A stretch of DNA of 33,947 nucleotides from Chlamydiota bacterium (lineage in GTDB: Bacteria; Chlamydiota; Chlamydiia; Chlamydiales; JACKPQ01): contig JAJFLZ010000034.1 of assembly GCA_021772435.1 (NCBI GenBank), positions 1 to 33,947 on the forward strand, in the 5' to 3' direction. Positions 1-7,608 of this stretch are shown piece by piece (positions within the stretch are counted from its first letter, which is position 1; every line of letters begins with the position of its first letter). The notes beneath the pieces were generated by a model. It worked only from the letters and a program-made list of their open reading frames with translations, was not told the DNA's origin and searched no databases. Made by a program: the position numbers and the translations under genes.

Positions 1-139
1 ATTCAGAGCAGATTAGGTGACAGATTGTGCCATTTTTTGCGATTCTATAGCCAAGGCGCTATAGATGAGCACAAAAAGGGTGCAAGATGGCGGCTAAGAT
101 GCGCGGAAGATGAATGATATAAACGAAAGAGTTCAGGTT
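1..139 (+). mobile_element. MITE-like element, left copy, cut by the window edge
   Basis: Bases 1-97 are identical to 33838-33934 at the other end of the window, and the two copies diverge afterwards. The copy ends at 121-139 with the 19-base terminal repeat aaacgaaagagttcaggtt, whose reverse complement opens the right-hand copy at 33808-33826. The two cut copies together imply a complete element of about 167 bp with 19-bp terminal inverted repeats and no room for a transposase, which is MITE organisation. An internal 8-bp inverted repeat with a 6-nt loop lies at 44-65. A TA follows the end here and precedes the end in the right copy, which would suit a TA-targeting (IS630/mariner-like) transposase; that part is inference. 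Confidence 0.75.
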
Positions 140-226
140 AATAAGATAGGGTCACCATAGGGATCAATTTTGTCTCCCCTGCTGGTGAATATCTATCTAC
201 TCTACGTGCTCGATGAATAGTTTATC
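140..226 (+). pseudogene. Remnant of group II intron-type reverse transcriptase
   Basis: Directly after the element end, the frame starting at 149 reads GSP-stop-GSILSPLLVNIYLLYVLDE-stop-F. This matches the reverse-transcriptase block 5 consensus of group II intron maturases (GTPQGxxxSPLLANIYLHYVLD), with the expected Gln codon changed to TAG at 158-160 and a second TAG at 218-220 where Trp is usual. No catalytic YADD block is left downstream, so only a fragment of under 100 bp survives. The mobile element abuts it exactly, so the element probably inserted into, or deleted part of, an older retroelement. Recognition rests on a motif seen by eye. Confidence 0.6.
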
Positions 227-411
227 CAAGTAAACAAAGCGGAATTCCGATCGCCTGTCGACTGACGTTAGTCATTTAGGCTTATTGGATTGTAACGATT
301 TAGAATTGTTGTGGCTTAAATATTATCGGCCTATTGGCTAGCTGAAACATCTATTTTGCAATTTAGATAACTTATATTTAGTAGATTAGAAGAGATGTGG
401 GTGTAGCCCAC
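227..411. other. AT-rich intergenic stretch without recognisable gene
   Basis: No open frame with a start and ribosome site, no RNA gene and no convincing protein remnant beyond the reverse-transcriptase fragment is visible here. A short inverted repeat, gtggg (397-401) and cccac (407-411), ends at the base before the -35 box of the toxin-antitoxin promoter, and a further gtggg follows at 422-426 within the spacer. This could be an operator for the AbrB-like antitoxin. Confidence 0.4.
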
Positions 412-440
412 TTGACTTTTGGTGGGAAATCGTTTATAAT
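412..440 (+). promoter_or_regulatory. Sigma-70 promoter of the toxin-antitoxin operon
   Basis: TTGACT at 412-417 and a perfect TATAAT at 435-440 are separated by 17 bp. The start codon of the antitoxin follows at 466, with AGGGAG at 454-459 as ribosome site. The pentamer repeats around the -35 box suggest autoregulation, as usual for type II toxin-antitoxin operons. Confidence 0.75.
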
Positions 441-465
441 GGGACTAAATTACAGGGAGTAAATA

Positions 466-711
466 ATGTCGTTAACATTACAAGCAGATTCAAAAGGCCG
501 TCTAAACTTGGGGAAAAAGTATGCATCTACAACCTTCTTGCTCGAAGAAGTAGAGCCCGGCGAACTTGTTCTCACTAAGGCTGCAATCATCCCCGAGAGA
601 GAACTTTGGTTGTTGAAAGATCCAGAATCAATGCAAGCCATCCAAGCGGGCTTAGAAGATGCGCGTGAAGGGCGTCTAACAAAAATGGATACGACAGAGT
701 TTGATAACTAA
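466..711 (+). CDS. AbrB-like antitoxin of a type II toxin-antitoxin pair
   Basis: An 81-residue protein. The N-terminal part (residues about 3-45) has the swapped-hairpin pattern of AbrB/MazE-type DNA-binding antitoxins, with DSKGRLNLGKKY at residues 8-19. The C-terminal half (WLLKDPESMQAIQAGLEDA) is helical, like the toxin-neutralising tail of antitoxins paired with YoeB/RelE-type toxins. It has a strong promoter and ribosome site, and its stop overlaps the start of the toxin gene by one base (TAATG), a classic coupled arrangement. It should neutralise the downstream RNase and repress the operon. Function is inferred from family pattern and gene order. Confidence 0.75.
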   Translation: MSLTLQADSKGRLNLGKKYASTTFLLEEVEPGELVLTKAAIIPERELWLLKDPESMQAIQAGLEDAREGRLTKMDTTEFDN

Positions 712-1046
712 TGTTTGAGCTACTATTTACAGACTCAGCACGCCAAACTTATGAAGATCTAAAAAAAGCTGCTTCGAAAAGCACCTCAAAAGCAAAAACA
801 AAATCGTCAAAACAAGAAGGTCTTTTCAAGCAGTTAAAGAAAACATGCCAGCTTTTACAGCAGAATCCTCGTCATCCTGGATTACAGACGCATGAGTACA
901 CAGGAATTGACCACCCCTGGAAAAAGTGTGAAAAAGTTCTTGAAGCCTACGTCCAAAATCATACGGCTTCGGCGTATCGTCTCTTTTGGTGTTACGGTCC
1001 AAAACGCGCACAAATTACAGTTATTGCGATCACACAACATCCATAG
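711..1046 (+). CDS. RelE/YoeB-like mRNA interferase toxin
   Basis: A 111-residue protein beginning in the TAATG overlap with the antitoxin. The pattern FELLFTDSARQTYEDL at the N-terminus, a helical middle with CQLLQQNPRHPGLQTHEY, and a C-terminal strand pair with YRLFWCYGP and ITVIAITQHP fit the RelE/ParE/YoeB fold. A lysine/serine-rich insertion (residues about 20-40) lengthens the first helical hairpin compared with the usual 85-95 residues. The frame is intact, so this pair may be functional, unlike the two broken modules at the other end of the window. Substrate and catalytic residues cannot be read from the sequence. Confidence 0.75.
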   Translation: MFELLFTDSARQTYEDLKKAASKSTSKAKTKSSKQEGLFKQLKKTCQLLQQNPRHPGLQTHEYTGIDHPWKKCEKVLEAYVQNHTASAYRLFWCYGPKRAQITVIAITQHP

Positions 1047-1241
1047 GCAGTTAGAATTGAACCACAGGATCCTTATAAGCTAAGCTCAGGGCATCGTTGT
1101 ATAAACCTCCCAATCACTTTATTTTCCAATTCTGCATAATTGCTACAATCAAAAACATGATGATCATGCTTGCAAAATTAAAAAAACTTGAAAATATTTC
1201 TAGCAATAGGTAAGAATCAGACCTGCTAAAAAGGAGTATGT

Positions 1242-4200
1242 ATGCCGAAAGAATCTAAAATTACTGTAAACGTCAGGGGGAATTCTGTGGAATTTTCCTC
1301 TAGAGAAAACAAACTTTATGCTTCGATAGGTCAAAAGGCTTTGACCATTAATGGGAACCAATACGTTAGCGATATAAATCGATTCTTTGAGGTCTTACCT
1401 AAAAGTCATTTCATTTTGCTAGGCGATCAACTGACCATCCTGCCCAAAGCCTTTGGAGGCGCAAAAGACAAGGAAGAAGCTTCGCAGATTCCCGATGAGT
1501 ACACCTGTCCAATCACCCATCAGCTCATGTATGATCCCGTAATCGCAGCAGATGGCGAGACGTATGAACGTGAAGCTATCGAGCGTCATCTTCAATCTAG
1601 CGATAGAAGTCCCATGCATGGCGATGCCTTAACACACACCATGCTCACTACTAATCGAGCGCTTAAGCGCACAATAGAAAGTTTCCGCAATAAAAACGAA
1701 AGTGCTGATGATGAGCTTTACTTACCAACGAGTCTTGTGCAAACCTGCCGGGATGCTGTGCTTGTTGAGAACATGGTAGAGGCGAAAAAACTACTGCAAA
1801 AAGAACCGAGGCTATTCCAGTATAAATTCGATGGTAACCAATCAGTACTGGATCTAAGTTTTCAGACCAGTGCTGCTACAGTTAAATCTATCCTAGCCCT
1901 ATATCCAGTTGAACATAAGCCGAAGCTAACTCATCAACTTTGTGCAAAAATTTCCAAAGCGCTAGGCCACATAGGCCTGCAAACTCTCACTGAGTCCTAC
2001 CAGGATTCCACATCAATAAATATTCGTCTAGAATCAGCAATTGCTTATAAATCTATCGACTATGCCAAAGCAGTTCTAAAGCTAGGTGCAGACCCAAATC
2101 AGTTTAATAGCAAAGGGTTGCCACCTTTACACCAGGCTATTGATAGCGATAATAAAGCACTTATCAGTATCCTCATTCAAAATGGGGCAAACCCAAAACA
2201 ACCCGAAAAGAATGGCCTAACACCCATTGAGTACGCAACGCAAGCCAACAAACCACACTTAGCCAACCACATTGCCTTTCAAAAACGACAACATAAAATC
2301 CGTCCATACATAACGCCATTACAAAAACAAGTTGATCAACTTATGGCTATGCAACTGCTTACCTTGCAAAGTTTAGAGGCGGTAAGTTCCAAGCTCAAGG
2401 ATTGTGAACCTGTCAAAAACGAAATTAATCGTCTTCACCAAAAGCTTTCTACTATTGTTGCTGCACCAGCAACATCCACAAGACCTAAAAGCGCTTCAAA
2501 AACCCAAGTTATTCAATCAATTTCCCCTGAACAAATACAAGAAAGTGACCTTATTGAGCTTCTAAATCAACACTTTCAAGACATGGATACCTTGGTGCGT
2601 CTTGAAAGCGATGGCGAGCTTAAGCTAGAGAACGAGGAAGACAAACTTATAATCCATTATGCCTGTGCAGGCCTATTGATGCGCATCTTTCATCTACTAG
2701 GTATAGCAGCTAACCAGCTGCCGACGCAGCTATTTAGTGATGAACTGCATCCTTTTAGACGTCCGACAGCTTACGAATACCGCGGCCAACTCATGCATCA
2801 CCTATTTAAATTTCGTGGTTGCACACTTACACTCATCAATACGGCCAAAACTCTAACACCTCTTTCAGTAGCTATCCAAGAACTCAAAAGCACCGGCCAA
2901 GCTACCATTGACCTAAACGAATTAAGCTCCTTACCGATCCACAAAATTGCACGACTCATCGACGGCATTGAAGATGCTGTCAAAGATCAGCTAAGGGCAG
3001 GTGAAGACATTGATCAGTATTTTGAAGAATTAAGTGTCCTGCACAAGCAAGCCGAGGCACTAAAAAACAAAAATAACACCTTATGGGAGCAGGCGGGGCT
3101 TTTGCACTTTGCTATTACAACCTTATCCTGTGCTCTTGGTCAGCGTCTTAAAGACATAGCCAGTTATCCTGCTTATGACGCTATTAAAAACAAACTTCTT
3201 CGTCTAGACCAAGGTGTTATCGTTTCAACGACAATTGGTAATCAAACCCACACAGCGACTATCTTTGAAATCGATCGGTTACGTTTTGGTCATGCCTACA
3301 ACGAGGAAAATCTAGCACCTGGCAGAGCAGACGTACAAACTCTACGCAAAAACGCCTTTGTGCTCATCCAACCAACCGAGCTAGAAAAACGACTGCATCT
3401 TGCAAGTCAAATTGCATCTAGACGAGTCGGCCGACAACAACCCATGCCTTTGTTCTTTCAGGAATTAAAATTTGGCATAGCACATCAGGAACTAGATTTT
3501 ACTAGTGAACCGTTTAGAAATTCGGCTCCATCAAAAGTACAAAATCAGCTAAAGATTAAAGATGATACCCATATGAGTACTTCGGTTTTTCAGGAGATAG
3601 GCTCGGGTAGCATTGATCGAGCTGTGCCCGATATGGCCTTTGGTAAAGCCCAATGGGAGAAATACTTTGGAGACGTTGGAGAAGAGCCGCTCTTACCATC
3701 GAACATCAATCAAATCCTAAACGACCCGTGTCGAATCTGGCCAGAAAAAAAAGTTTACGAAACGCACATCCTAACGCTAATCCCAAGCCATATCGACGGA
3801 AAGCCGCTAACACTAGACTATCTAGGAAAGCTAGTGAAGAGTCCTAAAGGAGAAGGGAAAGCTAGCAAATTCAGCTTAGACTATTGGGCATTAAAAACTA
3901 GCAAATTCAGCTCCTTGTATTTCTGTGACAACGAGAAAGCTCAAGTACCAAAAAACTATTGGGCATTAATGGCAAAAGATGTGTTGCCAGGACTGCGCGG
4001 TGGCTGTTACGAAGATCAGCGCTACTTTTTAAGCGAATATAGCGGCTACAACGTTCCGAAAATGTATGAGGTAGCGATAAGCATTTTTATGGAGCATGTA
4101 AGAAGCGGTAAGGAGCTGTATAACGACCCACCAACCTATACCCGCTGCGAGGAGATTTTCGAGCCCGGGGGGTGGCAGATGATTGTGGGTGCCTTTAGTA

Positions 4201-4949
4201 GGGATGGTCTGTGCGTCACCCGAGAAGGCTCCCTCAAAAACGGCAACGACGCCCCCCCCCCCCAAGGCATGGGGGGTGTCAAGAGGTTTGAGGAGATAGG
4301 CTCGTGTAGCATTGCTCCAGCAGCGCTCAATATGGTCTTTGGCAAAACCCAATGGGAAAAATACTTCGGAGACATAGGAGAAGAGCCGATCTTACCATCG
4401 AACATCAACCAAATCCTAAACGGCCCGTGTCCAATCTGGCCAGAAAAAAAGGTTTACGAGACGCACATCCTAACGCTAATCCCAAGCCATATCGACGGAA
4501 AGCCGCTAACACTAGAATACCTAGGAGAGTTGGTGAAGAGTCCAAAAGAAGGGCAGCGACCCAGCCAATACAAAGATATGAATTCCCTAGACAACAAAAC
4601 AGCCAGGGCACCAAAAAACTACTGGGTATTAATGACAATAGATGTGGTGCCAAGCACACGCAAGAAAAGTTACAGCGATCAGCGCGAGGTTTTAAGCAAA
4701 TACAGCGGGTACGAGGTTCCGAAAGTCTATGAGGCAGCAATAGGCATCTTTGTGGAGAATGCAAGAGGCGGTAAGAGGCCGTATGACTGCGACCCACGTG
4801 GCCCACACACCCACACCCGCTGTCAGGAGATAAGCAGCGAGGGGCTGCGGGTAGTCGTTGGCGGCTTTAATTGTAGCCGTCTTGACATCGGCCCCAACAA
4901 CATAGACGACGAACGCTTCGGCTTGGGGGGTGCCAGGAAGCTCGAATAG
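1242..4949 (+). CDS. U-box/ankyrin effector-like protein with duplicated C-terminal module
   Basis: A 1235-residue protein with AAGGAG five bases before the ATG. Residues about 83-150 form a U-box (TCPIT at 88-92, DPV, then DGETYER at 104-110, SPM near 123), the E2-binding fold of eukaryotic E3 ubiquitin ligases. Ankyrin-type repeats lie at about 262-344 and a coiled coil at about 355-400. The middle (430-770) is unrecognised. The C-terminus carries two copies of a module of about 220 residues (about 782-1000 and 1014-1235) sharing WEKYFGD, LPSNINQIL, ETHILTLIPSHIDGKPLTL, YW-L-M and TRC-E blocks; from memory such modules recur in proteins of amoeba-associated chlamydiae. A C12 tract separates the copies. 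No signal peptide is visible. It is probably a secreted effector acting on host ubiquitin, which is inference. Confidence 0.85.
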   Translation: MPKESKITVNVRGNSVEFSSRENKLYASIGQKALTINGNQYVSDINRFFEVLPKSHFILLGDQLTILPKAFGGAKDKEEASQIPDEYTCPITHQLMYDPVIAADGETYEREAIERHLQSSDRSPMHGDALTHTMLTTNRALKRTIESFRNKNESADDELYLPTSLVQTCRDAVLVENMVEAKKLLQKEPRLFQYKFDGNQSVLDLSFQTSAATVKSILALYPVEHKPKLTHQLCAKISKALGHIGLQTLTESYQDSTSINIRLESAIAYKSIDYAKAVLKLGADPNQFNSKGLPPLHQAIDSDNKALISILIQNGANPKQPEKNGLTPIEYATQANKPHLANHIAFQKRQHKIRPYITPLQKQVDQLMAMQLLTLQSLEAVSSKLKDCEPVKNEINRLHQKLSTIVAAPATSTRPKSASKTQVIQSISPEQIQESDLIELLNQHFQDMDTLVRLESDGELKLENEEDKLIIHYACAGLLMRIFHLLGIAANQLPTQLFSDELHPFRRPTAYEYRGQLMHHLFKFRGCTLTLINTAKTLTPLSVAIQELKSTGQATIDLNELSSLPIHKIARLIDGIEDAVKDQLRAGEDIDQYFEELSVLHKQAEALKNKNNTLWEQAGLLHFAITTLSCALGQRLKDIASYPAYDAIKNKLLRLDQGVIVSTTIGNQTHTATIFEIDRLRFGHAYNEENLAPGRADVQTLRKNAFVLIQPTELEKRLHLASQIASRRVGRQQPMPLFFQELKFGIAHQELDFTSEPFRNSAPSKVQNQLKIKDDTHMSTSVFQEIGSGSIDRAVPDMAFGKAQWEKYFGDVGEEPLLPSNINQILNDPCRIWPEKKVYETHILTLIPSHIDGKPLTLDYLGKLVKSPKGEGKASKFSLDYWALKTSKFSSLYFCDNEKAQVPKNYWALMAKDVLPGLRGGCYEDQRYFLSEYSGYNVPKMYEVAISIFMEHVRSGKELYNDPPTYTRCEEIFEPGGWQMIVGAFSRDGLCVTREGSLKNGNDAPPPQGMGGVKRFEEIGSCSIAPAALNMVFGKTQWEKYFGDIGEEPILPSNINQILNGPCPIWPEKKVYETHILTLIPSHIDGKPLTLEYLGELVKSPKEGQRPSQYKDMNSLDNKTARAPKNYWVLMTIDVVPSTRKKSYSDQREVLSKYSGYEVPKVYEAAIGIFVENARGGKRPYDCDPRGPHTHTRCQEISSEGLRVVVGGFNCSRLDIGPNNIDDERFGLGGARKLE
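3586..4946 (+). repeat. Tandem duplication of about 700 bp within the U-box gene
   Basis: Two in-frame copies, about 3586-4245 and 4286-4946, are offset by about 700 bp. The stretch around 3650-3825 is nearly identical at DNA level to that around 4350-4525, whereas the copies diverge further downstream and differ by indels. This points to a fairly recent duplication with uneven divergence or partial gene conversion. Confidence 0.85.
4252..4263 (+). repeat. Homopolymeric C12 tract inside the U-box gene
   Basis: Twelve consecutive C residues encode Ala-Pro-Pro-Pro in the linker between the two C-terminal modules, followed closely by a G6 run at 4271-4276. Loss or gain of one base would frameshift the protein before the second module. 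Slippage at such tracts is the known basis of phase variation in several pathogens, including chlamydial pmp genes. Confidence 0.85.
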
Positions 4950-5022
4950 GCAGTTGGTCTATTTATAAACCGCTAAGGTGAATTTTCTCTATCTAATCAC
5001 ACAAAAAGCCTAAATATGAGCC

Positions 5023-7608
5023 TTAGATATACAGGTATTGCTGGAAATTCTCATACATACTAAACGGATTACGACCATAAGTGCCGTGATATTGAATAAT
5101 CCCTTTTTCTGCAAAAAAACTCAAGATTGTCTCCTCTAAATCTATTGTCATCCCTTCTAGTCGTCTCTTATCTGAACAAAGTGCTGGGATGCTAGAAAGA
5201 CCATTTCGTATCATTTCCCTAAATTTTAAATTGTCGTTTTGGATTAAAACTGTCCTTTTCATTAACAATTCTGTTAGTGTCATTGGAGTAGACTGGCAAT
5301 GCACACATTCAGTCAGCGTTTTCAGCATGTCGTTTAATATAGGGTTAAACATTGTGCAGACAAAATCAACTTTATTACCGGCGAAAAACTCAGCTGCTGG
5401 GTCACGGTCATTTTTATTACCGGCGAAAAACTCAGCTGCTGGGTCACGGTCATTCTCTGTGATCGATTTTAATAAGTGTGCTAATCTTGTATTGAGCTCT
5501 AAACTGTCAGTATCTGACAGAGTTAATTCACAGTTTGGATGATCTAGGGATATCCCTTTAGCATTAATAAATTCTAGGTGATTAATATAAGTTTGACGAA
5601 AAGACCCAATTACCTCGTTTCGTCTTTGAATTAATTCCTGGTCATTTTTGGACAACGTAGGATCGATATTTTTTTGGAGAATGGTAATTATTTGGTCGTA
5701 GTGATAGGGAAAAAAAGTAATTAACTTAATAGCCTGTGTTTTAGCGCTAACTGGATGCGTTGCTTGTTTAAAATTCTGTAAATCAATTAGTCCAAGCTTT
5801 CCAACTTCATCGTCAAAGACAAGAGCGACTATATTATAGTTCGCTTCAGGAAAGCATAGCTCTGGTATATCAGCGTAGCAGAAAAGAACTGTCAAGTCAT
5901 GAATTGCCTGGTCAAATTTATTTTTGTGTGTGTAGTACATGCCAACCACTTCTTTCTTGTTTGTAAAGTGAACTGGCAGGGCTTCTTCTAAATGCAAGTG
6001 CTTGTAAATCCGCGCCTTTGGGATAAGGAGATGTTTTAATCCGTGTTTTTTGCAAAGTTGCCTAGCAAGTCTCATATTTTCAAATCTGGTAGTAGTATCT
6101 AGTCCTGTTTGGTATTGATTTGGCACGCCACGTCTAATCAAGACAGGCTTTTCTAAGTATTTATAAGTATTTTTACCACAATATTTTAACTGTTTTTTTA
6201 ATTCGGAACTCTCCGCATATTTAGACTTTTTGTCTTCGTAAAACCCTTCACTGATAAGTTTGCGAATAGGGTCAGAACTTGCCAAAGGATCAAAATGTGT
6301 AATCGGCAGATAGTGCGTTTGCTCTTCTAAATAACGCGTACGCTGTTGCCGCATGCGTTCCCATGCTTGCAGTCGTTGAGCTACTTTCTCTACAAGTGCC
6401 GTGATCGGGTATGTGCGCGTATAGCTTGGTTTTTTTGGCTCATCTATTGGCTGCGGAAAAGATATAAAGCTGTCGATTATTATCGTTTGTTTAAGATTGT
6501 CTTTATACGGTAGTTTGGAGTTATGACTAAAATCACAAATACGGAATATTTTTTTTGTATCGGACAGAATTAAGTAATCCTCCTGATGTATAACATATCG
6601 AAATTCAATATCCTTTTGAAGGAGCTTGCCATTAAATCCTGAATAAATTGACCCTATTTGACCTATTTCAAAGGGCTGAGTAAGATCTTCTTTTACTGCT
6701 GAATCTGGGTAATCCTCTAGCACCTCTTTAAATCGATAAGTAACTCTATCGTATTTATATACCCCCTTTGAACCTTTGCAATATAAATAATTGGTGTCAA
6801 TTCGTAATGAATCTCCTTCTAAGCCATCAGCAATTCCCGCTGAGTTGTAATCTTTTGATTTAGAGTTGTTTGAATCGGTGTCATTCTTGGTATTTAAACT
6901 CGGTTCGCCATCTTTAAAATTATGTTTATTTGAATTATTGCTATTGATGTAACCCATAGGTTTCCCTGTATACAAATCATGCGCAACTAATGAAGTTTTA
7001 TTTGTACTATGCCAAATGAGTATATGATTTCCATTAAGAACTTGTTGTCCAATAGAGTCAGTAGACCAAAGTTCTTTTCCTTCGTGTAGATCATATACCA
7101 AGACGTCTGCACAAGGGCCCCAAGATACTCTGTATTCAATAAAAAGGTTTTCTACTATTGCGCATAGCGCGTAATGAGTTGCCTCATGATTAAAGAGTGT
7201 AAACTCTGTTTCCCCTGTCAGAAGATTGATTTTTTTTAAGCCAGAGGGGCCGAAAGCTAATGCATAATTATCTTTAACTACAATCTTTTCAATCCAGCCC
7301 ATGTCGGGCTCAATTTCAACATAGCGATAGTTGCCTTTTTTCCAATTCTGCTCTGTTCTGTAAATAGATACATACGTTTCATAAGAAGAATCTGTGTCTA
7401 GTTCTAAATAGATATCTCGATGAAGAATTTCGGCCCAAAACTTTTGGCCCTCAAGAATTTGATGAAATCTTTTGCTTATAATCCGTCCGTTTACGATATC
7501 TTGTACAGGAAGAAATTTATAGATCCTTTTGATCAAATCATCAGGTAAATCGCTAATGGTAGTTGTTTGATTTTGAGCAGGGCGCGTTACTTCATTTACA
7601 GAAGCCAT
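5023..7608 (-). CDS. F-box protein with propeller-like and kinase-like regions
   Basis: Translated from the ATG at 7608, which overlaps the stop of the upstream gene by one base (TAATG); the frame runs further upstream, but only inside the preceding WD40 gene. The 861-residue product has an F-box at residues 18-58 (ISDLPDDLIKRIYKFLP, then SKRFHQIL), the Skp1-binding element of SCF ubiquitin ligases. Residues about 90-390 hold repeated WD/PQQ-like blade sequences (YDLHEGKELWS, HDLYTGKPMG). Residues about 475-640 resemble a degenerate kinase-like region, with KHLLIPKARIY and GLIDLQNF where a kinase has its DFG; this is tentative. A 14-residue unit is duplicated at about 718-745. Likely a host-directed substrate-recognition subunit. 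It is last in the minus-strand cluster. Confidence 0.8.
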   Translation of the reverse strand: MASVNEVTRPAQNQTTTISDLPDDLIKRIYKFLPVQDIVNGRIISKRFHQILEGQKFWAEILHRDIYLELDTDSSYETYVSIYRTEQNWKKGNYRYVEIEPDMGWIEKIVVKDNYALAFGPSGLKKINLLTGETEFTLFNHEATHYALCAIVENLFIEYRVSWGPCADVLVYDLHEGKELWSTDSIGQQVLNGNHILIWHSTNKTSLVAHDLYTGKPMGYINSNNSNKHNFKDGEPSLNTKNDTDSNNSKSKDYNSAGIADGLEGDSLRIDTNYLYCKGSKGVYKYDRVTYRFKEVLEDYPDSAVKEDLTQPFEIGQIGSIYSGFNGKLLQKDIEFRYVIHQEDYLILSDTKKIFRICDFSHNSKLPYKDNLKQTIIIDSFISFPQPIDEPKKPSYTRTYPITALVEKVAQRLQAWERMRQQRTRYLEEQTHYLPITHFDPLASSDPIRKLISEGFYEDKKSKYAESSELKKQLKYCGKNTYKYLEKPVLIRRGVPNQYQTGLDTTTRFENMRLARQLCKKHGLKHLLIPKARIYKHLHLEEALPVHFTNKKEVVGMYYTHKNKFDQAIHDLTVLFCYADIPELCFPEANYNIVALVFDDEVGKLGLIDLQNFKQATHPVSAKTQAIKLITFFPYHYDQIITILQKNIDPTLSKNDQELIQRRNEVIGSFRQTYINHLEFINAKGISLDHPNCELTLSDTDSLELNTRLAHLLKSITENDRDPAAEFFAGNKNDRDPAAEFFAGNKVDFVCTMFNPILNDMLKTLTECVHCQSTPMTLTELLMKRTVLIQNDNLKFREMIRNGLSSIPALCSDKRRLEGMTIDLEETILSFFAEKGIIQYHGTYGRNPFSMYENFQQYLYI
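5372..5455 (-). repeat. 42-bp tandem duplication in the F-box gene
   Basis: Two adjacent 42-base copies (5372-5413 and 5414-5455) differ at one base and keep the frame, duplicating NDRDPAAEFFAGNK. Confidence 0.95.

Noticed and set aside
4029..4806. Several overlapping frames opposite and within the duplicated module of the U-box gene
   Set aside because: They recur in both copies only because the DNA is duplicated. They have no start signals and a composition unlike proteins.
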